Below are positions 7,456 to 16,845 of a DNA stretch of 49,025 nt, in pieces. The notes under the pieces were generated by a model. It was given only the letters and a program-made list of their open reading frames with translations. It was not told the origin of the DNA and did no database searches. The translations under genes were made by a program, and so were the position numbers. How positions within the stretch are numbered: the stretch's first letter is position 1; each line of letters opens with the position of its first letter. Source of the DNA: Nocardioides sp. (GTDB taxonomy: Bacteria; Actinomycetota; Actinomycetes; Propionibacteriales; Nocardioidaceae); the NCBI RefSeq assembly GCF_030655615.1, contig NZ_JAURVJ010000109.1, positions 1 to 49,025 of the forward strand, written 5' to 3'.

Positions 7456-7486
7456 CGAGGCCGCGACCAAATAGGTCGCGGCCTCG
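7456..7486. terminator. Hairpin downstream of the yceI-like gene
   Basis: Perfect 13-bp stem (CGAGGCCGCGACC / GGTCGCGGCCTCG) with an AAATA loop, 37 bp after the yceI stop and 27 bp before the next start. There is no U-tract, as is common for actinobacterial terminators. Confidence 0.65.
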
Positions 7487-7512
7487 TCGCGTCTCCTGCC
7501 AGCATCCGGGCC

Positions 7513-8469
7513 ATGGACGACGTACGACCGGGCGACCCGCCCGCCGACCTGACCTCCCGGCCGCTCACCCCCGCCGACGCCACCGCGGTCTTCGAGACGA
7601 TGGCCGCGCAGGAGCTCCACGACCTCGGCGTCGTCGAGATCGAGGAGGCCGACATCGTCGGCGACTGGCAGCGGCCGAGCTTCGACGTCGCCGCCAGCAC
7701 GGTCGGCGTCTTCGACGGCGACACGATGGTCGGGTACGCCGAGTTCGCGGCTCCCGACCGGGGCGACGCGGCGGTCTTGCCGAGCCACCGAGGCCGCGGC
7801 GTCGGCACCTGGCTGGCTGCCCGCATGCGGGACCTGGCCCGTTCGCGCGGCACGACGGTGGTCGGGATGCCGGTGCCCGAGGGCTCGCCGGGCGACCGGC
7901 TGCTGGCCGCGCTCGGCTACCACGTCCGTTGGGAGAGCTGGGTGCTCAAGCTGCCGCGGGGCGCGACGATCACCGAGCGCCCGCTCCCGGAGGGCTACGC
8001 CGTCCGCGCGGCCGAGCCGGCCGACTACCCCGACGTCCACACCGTCGTCGAGGACGCGTTCCTCGAGTGGTCGGTCCGCGACCGCGAGACCTACGAGGAC
8101 TTCGCCGCGACGACGACGGAGCGGCCGGGCTTCGCGCCGTGGCACCTGCGGGTCGTCACCGACGGTGCCGGCACCGTCGTCGCGGCGGCCGTCGTCGTCG
8201 TCCATGACGGGGACGAGGGTCGGGAGGCGTTCATCAGCCGGCTCGCCACCCGGCGCGACCAGCGTGGCCGGGGCCTGGCCCAGGCCCTGATGGTCGACAC
8301 CTTCGCGGTGGCCCGCGAGCACGGTGCCGAGGTGTGCGGGCTGTCCACCGACAGCCGCACCGGCGCGCTCGGCCTCTACGAGAAGGTCGGGATGCGCGTC
8401 ACCTCCACCTGGGTCAACCGGGCCGTGGACCTGACGCCCTCGACCAGCACCCCGGGAGACATGGCCTAG
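7513..8469 (+). CDS. Tandem GNAT family N-acetyltransferase
   Basis: 318-aa protein with two GNAT domains in a row, about residues 14-155 and 160-310, an arrangement also seen in mycothiol synthase (MshD). The first acetyl-CoA loop reads HRGRGVGTWLAARM and the second QRGRGLAQALMVDTF, each matching R/QxxGxG/A. The C-terminal domain ends with the typical LGLYEKVGMRVTSTW. The substrate is unknown. This is probably not MshD itself, since a member of that family would be expected to show stronger motif conservation. The ATG is preceded by CAGCAT 7 nt upstream, a weak -10. The kinase gene follows after 9 bp but has its own -10 box inside this gene's stop. Confidence 0.88.
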   Translation: MDDVRPGDPPADLTSRPLTPADATAVFETMAAQELHDLGVVEIEEADIVGDWQRPSFDVAASTVGVFDGDTMVGYAEFAAPDRGDAAVLPSHRGRGVGTWLAARMRDLARSRGTTVVGMPVPEGSPGDRLLAALGYHVRWESWVLKLPRGATITERPLPEGYAVRAAEPADYPDVHTVVEDAFLEWSVRDRETYEDFAATTTERPGFAPWHLRVVTDGAGTVVAAAVVVVHDGDEGREAFISRLATRRDQRGRGLAQALMVDTFAVAREHGAEVCGLSTDSRTGALGLYEKVGMRVTSTWVNRAVDLTPSTSTPGDMA

Positions 8470-8472
8470 CCT
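8467..8472 (+). promoter_or_regulatory. -10 box TAGCCT, leaderless start of the kinase gene
   Basis: TAGCCT overlaps the TAG stop of the acetyltransferase gene and is followed by 6 nt and the ATG of the kinase. Confidence 0.5.
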
Positions 8473-8478
8473 CACCGC

Positions 8479-9478
<1,000 letters not shown>

Positions 9479-9501
<23 letters not shown>

Positions 9502-10843
9502 CCCGGCGGCGCAGCAGGAGCGCGCCGGCCAGGATCGACAGCAGGCTGGCCGCTCCCAGGGCCAGCCCGGCGGTCCGGCGTACGTCGGTCTCGTCGCCCT
9601 CCGAGCCCGTCGCGCGCTCGTCGGCGACGTCGGGCGTGCCCGAGACCTCGGCCCGGAAGTCGCCGACGTCGACGAGGTAGGGCGTCGTCCTGGCGTAGCC
9701 GTCGGGCCCGCGCTCGCCGTTGCCGGAGAGGACGGCCTCGGGGAAGCTCGGCGCCTCCCCGACCTCACCCGTGACGTCGACCGTGACCTCGATCGGCACC
9801 TCGACGGGCTCGCGGGCGGGGTCGTACGGCGGCGCGACGGAGACCGAGACCCAGTAGTCGCCCGGCACCGACACCAGGCCGTCGTCGAAGCGGTTGAGGT
9901 AGGTGACCGGACGGGTGCCGTCGAAGAGGCTGACGGCCTCCTCGCCGAAGGACTCGTCGGTGACCGCGAGGTCGTGGCCGGTGTCGAAGGAGTTGCGCAG
10001 CGGGTCGAAGAGGGTCAGGTCGACGTCGGGGGTGTCGCCCACCAGCGCCTCGACCGTGGCCTCGTCCTGCGCCGGGAGGTCGACCTGGACCGCGAGCGCC
10101 TGGCCCCAGTCGAGCCGCACGCGGTAGAGGTGCTCACCACCTTCGGGGACCGCGTCGGAGACGGTCGCACCGGGCTCGAGGTCGGGCGCATCGTCGAACG
10201 ACGAGGTCGCCCCGTCCACCGGGCTCGGCGCGGTGGGGTCGGGCGCCGACACGGTCGGCGCCTCGATGATCGGCGGCAGGTCCTCCTCGGTCCCCCGCAC
10301 CGGCGCCTCCTCGACGACCCGGAGCGCGATCGGCAGGTCCCCCTCGGCGGTCGAGGACCCCCGCGTGACCCGGACGTCGAGGTGGTCGGCCGAGACGCAG
10401 GGGTCCTCCGTGGCGCCGAGGTCGTCGGGCGGCACCGAGGCGAGCACCCCGAACGCCGACGCGGGGATGCTGCTGTTGGACGAGGTGGAGTCCTGCGTGC
10501 AGACGGTGCCCTGGGGGTCGAAGACCGTGACGTCGAGGCTGTCGGAGTCGGCCGACGACGTCGCGGTGACCCCGACCAGCACGGAGCTGTACTGCATGGT
10601 GCGGCGATAGCTGAACCAGTGGGCGTTGGCCGGCGGGGCCCCGGGTCCGCTCAGCGTGTCGGCCCAGAGCCCGGCCGTCAGCGGGGTCGGCTCCTGGGGG
10701 TTGGTGCTCACCTCGACCCGGGTCCCACCGAGGTCGACGGGGTCGGGGAGGTCGGGCGCCGGGGTGGTCGCCCCCACCGCCGCGGAGGCCGAGGCGAGGA
10801 GCACGACGACCGGTAGCACGCCTCTCGCCACCCGTCTGCCCAC
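9479..10843 (-). CDS. Secreted, C-terminally anchored protein of unknown function
   Basis: 454-aa exported protein. N-terminal signal peptide (VARGVLPVVVLLASASAAVGA), a long Asp/Pro/Val-rich extracellular region without Cys clusters, then one C-terminal membrane helix (GLALGAASLLSILAGALLL) followed by RRRVSRPAAR. The ectodomain contains two similar beta-rich parts: one with SYRRTMQYSSVLVGVTA and one with EHLYRVRLDWGQALAVQVDLP, each followed by a segment on DVTVFDPQG or DVDLTLFDPLRN. This looks like a duplicated pre-peptidase C-terminal-like beta sandwich. The start is GTG 10843, 6 nt after a TATCGT -10 box. It is convergent with, and overlaps, the kinase gene. Function unknown. Confidence 0.82.
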
Positions 10844-10849
10844 GGCCGG

Positions 10850-10855
10850 ACGATA
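10850..10855 (-). promoter_or_regulatory. -10 box TATCGT, leaderless start
   Basis: On the minus strand TATCGT lies 6 nt before the GTG start of the secreted anchored protein. It is back to back with the TAGCGT box of the flavin oxidoreductase gene, with about 40 bp between them. Confidence 0.55.
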
Positions 10856-10896
10856 CCCCCGTGAGGTGGGTCCGGGCTCCCGGCGTGGCCCGGCAC

Positions 10897-10902
10897 TAGC
10901 GT
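10897..10902 (+). promoter_or_regulatory. -10 box TAGCGT, leaderless start
   Basis: TAGCGT is followed by GCGGCC and then the ATG of the flavin-dependent oxidoreductase. No Shine-Dalgarno sequence is present. Confidence 0.6.
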
Positions 10903-10908
10903 GCGGCC

Positions 10909-11910
10909 ATGCCGCGCACCCAGTTCGTCGTCCGCTACGACTTCCGGGCGCCCGGCGCCGACCCCGCGCAGCGCCAGGAGCTCTACCGCCGGGCCCTCGA
11001 GCAGGCGGCGTACGTCGACGGGGCCGACGGGCGACCGGGCCAGGACGCGCTCATGCTGAGCGAGCACCACACGTCCGACGACGGCTACCTGCCCTCGCCG
11101 ATCCCGGTCGCGGCGGCGATGGCCGCGGTGACGAGGCGGATCCCCCTCACGATCAGCGCCCTGCTGGTCAACTTCTACGAGCCGCTGCGGCTGGCCGAGG
11201 ACCTCGCGGTGCTCGACCACCTCAGCCAGGGACGGGTCAGCCACACGATCGGGCTCGGCTACCGACCGGAGGAGTACGCGCTGTTCGGACGCCCGATGGC
11301 GACCCGCGGCCGCGACCTCGAGGCGCGGATCAAGGTGCTGCTGCGGGCGTGGACCGGCGAGGAGTTCGAGCACGAGGGGCGCCGGGTGCGGGTGACGCCG
11401 ACGCCGTACTCGCAGCCGCACCCGTTCCTCTTCTACGGCGGCGGCACGGTCGCGGCGGCCGAGCGCGCGGCCCGCCTGGGCCTGCACTTCCAGCCGCAGC
11501 ACGGCGACCCCGTGCTCAAGGAGACCTACGACGTGGCCTGCCGCGCGGCCGGGCGCGAGCCTGGCTTCACGATGCTGGCGCCGCCGGGGCCGGCCAACGT
11601 CTTCTGCGCCGAGGACCCCGACCGGTTCTGGGCGCTCCACGGCGAGCACCTGCTCGCCGACGCGGTGGCCTACCAGCAGTGGCACGGCACGGCGGCGTCC
11701 TACGTCGTCGACACCTCGCGCACCGTCGCGGAGATGCGGGCCGCCGGCGTCTACGTGGTGCTGACGCCTGCTGACCTGGTCGAGCGCTGCCGGTCGGGCG
11801 AGATCCAGCTCGTCACCAGCCACCCGGCCTGCGGCGGGCTGCCCGCGGAGCCGTCGTGGGAGCACCTCCGCCTCGTGAGCGAGCGCGTGATGCCCGCCGT
11901 ACGCGGCTGA
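10909..11910 (+). CDS. LLM class flavin-dependent oxidoreductase
   Basis: 333-aa TIM-barrel enzyme of the luciferase-like monooxygenase superfamily, using FMN or F420. Family marks: DALMLSEHHTSDDGY, ISALLVNFYEPLRLAEDLAVLDHLSQGRVSHTIGLGYRPEEYALF, GRDLEARIKVLLRAW, and FLFYGGGTVAAAERAARLGLHF, which lines the cofactor site. The C-terminal part (TSHPACGGLPAEPSWEHL) closes the barrel. The substrate cannot be inferred. The start is set by the leaderless -10 box. The gene stands alone between a divergent secreted-protein gene and the lysyl oxidase gene. Confidence 0.93.
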   Translation: MPRTQFVVRYDFRAPGADPAQRQELYRRALEQAAYVDGADGRPGQDALMLSEHHTSDDGYLPSPIPVAAAMAAVTRRIPLTISALLVNFYEPLRLAEDLAVLDHLSQGRVSHTIGLGYRPEEYALFGRPMATRGRDLEARIKVLLRAWTGEEFEHEGRRVRVTPTPYSQPHPFLFYGGGTVAAAERAARLGLHFQPQHGDPVLKETYDVACRAAGREPGFTMLAPPGPANVFCAEDPDRFWALHGEHLLADAVAYQQWHGTAASYVVDTSRTVAEMRAAGVYVVLTPADLVERCRSGEIQLVTSHPACGGLPAEPSWEHLRLVSERVMPAVRG

Positions 11911-12019
11911 CCATCCACGGGGGTCCTCGAACTGACACGCGTCAGGAGGCAACCAATTCGTCTCCGGCCGCGTCCTCAGCCTGGAAGCTCCAGCTCCGTC
12001 GACAGAGAGAAGCACCCCC

Positions 12020-13558
12020 ATGCACCGTCGCACGTCCTCCCGTTCTCCCCGTGCCCCTCGTGCCCGCCGGTTCGCGATCGTCGCGGCCGCCGCCACGCTG
12101 GCGCCGCTGACCGCTTTCTCGGGTCTCGCCGTCCCCAGCCAGGCCGCCGCTCCCGCGACCGCCGCCACCCCGTCCCGCGCGGCCGCCGAGCCGACCGGCA
12201 ACCACCTCTGGTCGCCCGCGGCGGCCACCGGCTACCTCTACGGCAAGCGCAAGATGGCCTCGGTGCCGCTCGACCTCCGGTTCGTCGCCGGCGACTCGCC
12301 CGTCGAGATCTGGTCCAACCGCTCGTCCTACACCGAGCCCATCCGCAGCGTCGTGCGCACCGCGTCGGGCGACGTCGCGCTGCCGGCCGGCACGCTCAAG
12401 AGCTTCGGCGGGCTGTCGCGGTTCGTCTCGGTCAAGGTCACCGACGCCAGGACCGGCAAGCTCGTGCGCACCGCGTCGCGCGACGCCTGCCTCAACGGCT
12501 ACGGCCAGCGGGTCCGCCCCGAGGCGCCGGCGCGGTCGCCGTACCCCCACGGCTGCTACGCCAACCCCTACAGCACCGGCTCGGTGCAGGGCGTCCAGGC
12601 CGGCTGGTCGGTGCCGCTCGTCGACTACGACGGCTCGCTGCGCCTGCCCAAGGGCCGCTACGTCGCCACGGTCGTCGTCGCGCCGAAGTACGCCGCCGCG
12701 CTCGGCCTCACCGCCGTCGAAGCGACCCGCACCATCAAGCTCAAGGTCGCCAAGGAGCCCCACGACCACGATGACCACGACCACGGCGACGACGGTGGCG
12801 GTCTCAAGCCCTCCGGCACCACCGGTCCGACCGGACGCCGCCTCGCGGCGAGCGACGTCGAGGGTCCCGTGCCCAACCTCAGGTCGCTGCCGGCCTGGGG
12901 CATCACCGTCGCCGAGAACGGCAACTACCTGCGGTTCTCCGCCACCGTGTGGAACGCCGGCAACAGCCCGCTCGTCGTCGACGGCTTCGTCAACGAGCAG
13001 CAGGACCGGATGAGCGCCTTCCAGTACTTCTTCGACGGCGAGGGCAACCAGACCGGCTACCAGCCGGTCGGCTCGTTCGAGTTCGACCACAAGGCGACCC
13101 ACCAGCACTGGCACTTCCGCGACTTCGCGACCTACACGCTGCTGCGCGCCGACAAGTCGACCGCGGTCGTCTCCCGCAAGGAGGCGTTCTGCCTGGCCAA
13201 CACCGACGCCGTCGACCTCACGGTCCCCGACGCCGACTGGAACCCGGAGAACACCGACCTCTCCACCGACTGCGGCTCCGAGGACTCGCTCTCGCTGCGC
13301 CAGGTCCTCGCCGCCGGGTGGGGTGACACCTACGCACAGTTCCGCGCCGGCCAGTCCTTCGACCTGCGCAACCTGCCCAACGGCACCTACTACATCGCCA
13401 CCATCGCCAACCCGCGCAGGCGCCTCATCGAGTCGTCCACCGACGACAACGTCGCCCTGCGCAAGGTGATCATCAGCGGCAAGCCCGGTGCCCGCAAGGT
13501 CCGCGTCCCCCAGGTCGGCCTCGTCGTCGAGAACAACGACGTCGAGGGCGGCCTCTAG
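12020..13558 (+). CDS. Secreted lysyl oxidase family protein
   Basis: 512-aa exported protein. The signal peptide has a twin basic start and a hydrophobic core (FAIVAAAATLAPLTAFSGLA) with cleavage near VPSQAAA. Residues 280-490 form a lysyl-oxidase-like copper domain: WNAGNSPLVVDGFV, then THQHWHFRDFATYTLL with His361, His363 and His365 as the copper ligands, and SLRQVLAAGWGDTY ... LPNGTYYIATIANP. Between an N-terminal beta domain (60-245) and the catalytic domain sits the stretch HDHDDHDHGDDGG (248-260), a possible metal-binding linker. Bacterial members oxidise primary amines on proteins or small molecules; the target is unknown here. The start ATG follows GAGAGAAG. The gene ends in a strong palindromic terminator. 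Confidence 0.92.
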   Translation: MHRRTSSRSPRAPRARRFAIVAAAATLAPLTAFSGLAVPSQAAAPATAATPSRAAAEPTGNHLWSPAAATGYLYGKRKMASVPLDLRFVAGDSPVEIWSNRSSYTEPIRSVVRTASGDVALPAGTLKSFGGLSRFVSVKVTDARTGKLVRTASRDACLNGYGQRVRPEAPARSPYPHGCYANPYSTGSVQGVQAGWSVPLVDYDGSLRLPKGRYVATVVVAPKYAAALGLTAVEATRTIKLKVAKEPHDHDDHDHGDDGGGLKPSGTTGPTGRRLAASDVEGPVPNLRSLPAWGITVAENGNYLRFSATVWNAGNSPLVVDGFVNEQQDRMSAFQYFFDGEGNQTGYQPVGSFEFDHKATHQHWHFRDFATYTLLRADKSTAVVSRKEAFCLANTDAVDLTVPDADWNPENTDLSTDCGSEDSLSLRQVLAAGWGDTYAQFRAGQSFDLRNLPNGTYYIATIANPRRRLIESSTDDNVALRKVIISGKPGARKVRVPQVGLVVENNDVEGGL

Positions 13559-13566
13559 CCCCTCCC

Positions 13567-13611
13567 CCACGCTGACCCGTCGTAGATCTACGACGGGTCA
13601 GCGTGGTTTTT
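13567..13611. terminator. 40-bp perfect palindrome with T-run
   Basis: Positions 13567-13606 are a perfect 40-bp palindrome (left arm CCACGCTGACCCGTCGTAGA, right arm its exact complement), directly followed by TTTTT on the plus strand. It is 8 bp after the lysyl oxidase stop and 8 bp from the stop of the convergent gene, so it probably terminates both. Confidence 0.88.
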
Positions 13612-13614
13612 CAC

Positions 13615-14271
13615 TCAGGCGCTGCGTACGCCGGGCCCGACGAGCACCACGGAGCGGTCGAGCTCGATCGTGGTGACGACGTCGGTGACCGACGGGCGGG
13701 CCGGCGTGGAGGAGAAGCCGAAGCGGGGCGGCGGGTCGACCGGCGCGAGCCCGCCGAGGTCGGCGCCGTCGAAGGTGCCGGAGACGGCGTCGACGGTGCG
13801 GTTGGCGGTGGCGCCGTACCACTCCAGCCGGTCGCGGGTCTCGCCCCTCGTGCGGACGCCGTCGAGCACGTGGCGGGCGACGACGTCAGTCAGCGTGCAC
13901 CACCACGGCGCCGTGGCGACCGCGTCGGGCACCGCCGTGAGCAGCCGGCCGAGGCCGGTGACGCCGCCGATCCGCACGTCGAGGTCGAGCGACTCCGACC
14001 GCACCCGCCAGCCGTGCGGGTCGACCCGGACGCCGAACCGCTCGATCCGGATCTCGTCGAACTCGTAGGTCGCGGCGATGAAGCGCGCCACGTCGGGGCT
14101 GGGCGCGAGGAGGAGGCGGTGGCCGTCGGATCGCTCGACCATCGCGTCGGCGAACGCCCCGAGCGGGGTCTCGTCCCAGCGCCCGATGACGATGCGGGTG
14201 CCGCTCGTCGTGCCGACCCCGGCGATCTGGCCGCGGAAGCGGATCCGGTGACGGCCAGGCGCGATGGGCAT
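13615..14271 (-). CDS. Conserved hypothetical protein
   Basis: 218-aa soluble protein that I do not recognise. It starts MPIAPGRHRIRFRGQIAGVG, has a segment RLLLAPSPDVARFIAATYEF, and a second half with APWWCTLTDVVARHVLDGVRT and RLEWYGATANRTVDAVSG. The beta-rich pattern suggests a compact two-part fold; there is no membrane segment. No SD is seen, and TAGGTC 6 nt before the ATG is a partial -10 match, suggesting a leaderless mRNA. It is convergent with the lysyl oxidase gene across the perfect palindrome and divergent from the alpha/beta hydrolase gene (46 bp). Confidence 0.7.
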   Translation of the reverse strand: MPIAPGRHRIRFRGQIAGVGTTSGTRIVIGRWDETPLGAFADAMVERSDGHRLLLAPSPDVARFIAATYEFDEIRIERFGVRVDPHGWRVRSESLDLDVRIGGVTGLGRLLTAVPDAVATAPWWCTLTDVVARHVLDGVRTRGETRDRLEWYGATANRTVDAVSGTFDGADLGGLAPVDPPPRFGFSSTPARPSVTDVVTTIELDRSVVLVGPGVRSA

Positions 14272-14317
14272 TCTCTAGACCTAGCACAGGGGGCGCGAGG
14301 CGGTCACATCGTGTCGG

Positions 14318-14998
14318 ATGCCCGTATTAACCCTCCCGACGGCTCCGACGCAGGATGATCGGGGCGTGCACCTGATCGACGACGGACCCGACGGCGCCCG
14401 CGCCACCCTGCTGCTCGCGCCGGGGGCGAGCTCGAACCTCGAGGCCCGGCCCCTGGTCCTCGCGGCGCGGGCGCTGGCCGCGCACGGGCTGCGGGTAGTG
14501 CGCTGCGAGTTCGACTACCAGCACCAGCGACGGGTCACCGGGCAGCGCGGCCGCCAGCCGAGCGCAGAGCAGGTCGTCGAGGAGTACGCCGCCGCGGTGG
14601 CCGGCCTGACCGGCCCGACTGGTCCGGTGGTGCTGGGCGGGCTCTCGTTCGGCGGGCGGGTCGCCACCATGGCCGCGGCCCGGGCCGGCGCCCTCGGTGC
14701 GGTCGCCCTCGGCTACCCGTTCCACCCGCCGTCGGCGCCCGACAAGGTCCGCACCGCCCACCTGCTCACGACCGAGGTGCCGGTCCTCGTCTGCCAGGGG
14801 ACCCGCGACGAGTTCGGCACCCCCGACGACATCGCCGGCTACGGGCTGCCCGACCTCGTCACCGTGCACTGGCTCGACGGCGCGGACCACGGGCTCCGGC
14901 CACTCGCCCGCTCGGGCCGCACGGCGGCCGAGGTGCTGGCCGAGGCGACAGAGGTGGCGGCGGGCTTCGTCGACCGGCTCGTAGAGGGACGTGCCTAG
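14318..14998 (+). CDS. Alpha/beta hydrolase (KANL3/Tex30-like or dienelactone hydrolase-like)
   Basis: 226-aa cytoplasmic alpha/beta hydrolase. The nucleophile elbow is GGLSFGGRVA (Ser in GLSFG), the acid is probably Asp in CQGTRDEFGTP and the base is His in LDGADHGLRPL. The motif LLLAPGASSNLEARPLV before the elbow matches the KANL3/Tex30-like subgroup. Two starts are possible: ATG 14318 or GTG 14366 (VHLIDDGPDG); the second fits the family's usual N-terminus better and has a weak GATGAT box 6 nt upstream. The substrate is unknown. Confidence 0.85.
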   Translation: MPVLTLPTAPTQDDRGVHLIDDGPDGARATLLLAPGASSNLEARPLVLAARALAAHGLRVVRCEFDYQHQRRVTGQRGRQPSAEQVVEEYAAAVAGLTGPTGPVVLGGLSFGGRVATMAAARAGALGAVALGYPFHPPSAPDKVRTAHLLTTEVPVLVCQGTRDEFGTPDDIAGYGLPDLVTVHWLDGADHGLRPLARSGRTAAEVLAEATEVAAGFVDRLVEGRA

Positions 14999-15014
14999 TC
15001 GACGCCTGCCCCTC

Positions 15015-15035
15015 GCTGCCCCGCGCAGGGGCGGC
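15015..15035 (+). terminator. Weak hairpin after the hydrolase gene
   Basis: GCTGCCCC / GGGGCGGC form an 8-bp stem (one G-U pair) with a 5-nt loop, 16 bp after the hydrolase stop. No T-run follows. It lies in the 99-bp gap before the convergent gene. Confidence 0.4.
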
Positions 15036-15097
15036 ATCGGACGCGGGACGCGGGCCGATCTGCATGTCCGTCTACGAGAGGCGGCAGCGCGACTCCG

Positions 15098-16690
15098 TCA
15101 GAAGGCGAAGTCGTCGAAGATGATGTCGGCGCCGGACTGCAGGTCGTCGATGTTGAACGTGCCGAGCGAGGTCACGTCCTCCTCCACGTCGTTCTCGAAC
15201 TGACGCCAGACCTGGTAGGCCTCGGCCCGGCCGCTCGCGTTGGAGAGCAGGAGCTGCGGGCAGTAGTAGCCGCCGCCGCTGTCGAAGAACCCGTCCGAGT
15301 CGGGGTTGAACTCGGGCCGGGCCGCGACGAACCCGCTGAACGGCGACTGGCCGTAGCGGTTGAACGCCACGATCCGGTAGCGCACCCGGAACCCCGGCTT
15401 CCACCGGCCCTCGCCGCCCGGCTTGCTGGCGAACGCCCGCGACCACGCCGTCACCGACGCCTCCTCCTTCGGGGGTGACTTGACGATCGCGCCGAGCCGC
15501 GCCAGGCCGGTGGGCTCGTCCGGGAAGGTGTTGGTCATCTCGATCGTCATGCCGTAGTCGCGGCGGTCCTCGAACGTGAACGTCCCTCCGCTCGGCGAGA
15601 CCATCCGGTAGTCACCGAGGGTCCCCGTCGGACGGACCTCGTAGGCGGTGCTGCTCCCTCCGGCCGGGTCCAGCCGCACCTCGCGGATGTCGGCCGTCTC
15701 GAGCTTCTCCCTCTCGTGCCCCGGCGCCCCGACCCAGTTGTCGGCCATCTGCACCCGGTGAGGGAGCTCCACGCCCCAGAACACGTCCTTCTGCCCGCCG
15801 GGAAGGTCGAAGTGCAGCTCGAGCCGGTACGCCGACGGCGACGACGCCACCCGGGTGAGCGCCCAGGACATGGAGGGATGGACGGTCCCGACCCGCAGCA
15901 GGTTCTGGTCGACGTCGACCACCGACGGCACCAGGGTGAAGGTCGTGAACTCGGCACGCACCCGTGGGTGGGGCAGCGCGGCCACCGCGACGAAGTCGGG
16001 CAGGGCGTCGAGCACCGTCCCGTACTGCTTCGCGAGGTCGGCGGCCAGGCCGGAGCCCGCGTCGCGAGCGAGGTCCAGGTCGTCGGTGGCGACGTAGTAG
16101 GCCACCAGCAACGAGGTCGCCAGCCGCTGCATCTCGGCGATCCGGGCGAAGACCTGGAAGACGTTGCGACAGGTCCGCACCGGGTCGTCGTCACGCAGCA
16201 GCTCCCAGTTGGTGGCGAGCAGGGTCTCCATCAACGTCGGCTGCTCCAGGCCGGCCGCCCCACCGGTCCCCATCATCCGGTCGTGGATGAGCACCAGGTT
16301 GGGCGCCAGCGCGTCGATGCGGGGGTCGGCCTCGAGCAGGTACTTCTTGACGCCGGCGTCGCGCGTCGCCTGGTCGCTCGCCTGCAGCTTCACCTGGACG
16401 TGGTGCTGGTGGGTCTTCACCTCCGACCAGACGGTGTCGAAGCCCTGCGACGCGTTCGACCACGTGACCTCGTTGAGCAGGGCGGTGACCTTGCCGTCGA
16501 TCTGGGTGACGGTGTCGGAGATCGACTGCAGGACCGCTGCGGTCTGGGCTGCGTCGCTGTCGCTGAGCCCGAACAGGTCGAGGACGAACGACTCCGCCTT
16601 GGACCCGGCCATCCCGGTGACCTTGCCGAGCGCGGCGTCCAACGCCTTCTTGAGCAGCTTCTCGACGAACTCGTCGGCGTCGAAGTCCAT
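15098..16690 (-). CDS. 530-aa orphan protein: helical N-terminal half, beta-rich C-terminal half
   Basis: I do not recognise a family. The ATG at 16690 (MDFDADEFVEKLLKKALDAA) has GGAAGG upstream; the 22 residues before it in the open frame look non-coding. Residues 1-230 are almost entirely amphipathic helix, including VLQSISDTVTQIDGKVTALL and MQRLATSLLVAYYVATDD, with no signal peptide. From about 240 the sequence becomes beta-rich (RLELHFDLPGGQKDVFWGVE, TFEDRRDYGMTIEMTN), ending in an Fn3-like strand YRIVAFNRYGQSPFSGF and an acidic tail DIIFDDFAF. A helical bundle followed by beta modules is the general plan of several pore-forming toxins, but this is a shape argument only. It lies downstream of the acyl-CoA dehydrogenase gene (155 bp gap). 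Confidence 0.7.
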   Translation of the reverse strand: MDFDADEFVEKLLKKALDAALGKVTGMAGSKAESFVLDLFGLSDSDAAQTAAVLQSISDTVTQIDGKVTALLNEVTWSNASQGFDTVWSEVKTHQHHVQVKLQASDQATRDAGVKKYLLEADPRIDALAPNLVLIHDRMMGTGGAAGLEQPTLMETLLATNWELLRDDDPVRTCRNVFQVFARIAEMQRLATSLLVAYYVATDDLDLARDAGSGLAADLAKQYGTVLDALPDFVAVAALPHPRVRAEFTTFTLVPSVVDVDQNLLRVGTVHPSMSWALTRVASSPSAYRLELHFDLPGGQKDVFWGVELPHRVQMADNWVGAPGHEREKLETADIREVRLDPAGGSSTAYEVRPTGTLGDYRMVSPSGGTFTFEDRRDYGMTIEMTNTFPDEPTGLARLGAIVKSPPKEEASVTAWSRAFASKPGGEGRWKPGFRVRYRIVAFNRYGQSPFSGFVAARPEFNPDSDGFFDSGGGYYCPQLLLSNASGRAEAYQVWRQFENDVEEDVTSLGTFNIDDLQSGADIIFDDFAF

Positions 16691-16845
16691 GGGCGCGGGC
16701 CTTCCGTCGCAGCCCGAGCCGGTGCTGGTGAGTCCTCGGAACGTAGCGGGCCCCACCGGGCGGCGTCGATGGATCGGTCGTCAGATCCAGGCAAAATCTG
16801 CACGACCGTGTACGAGCGGCGAGCGACGAGCGGCCGGCCGGCGGC

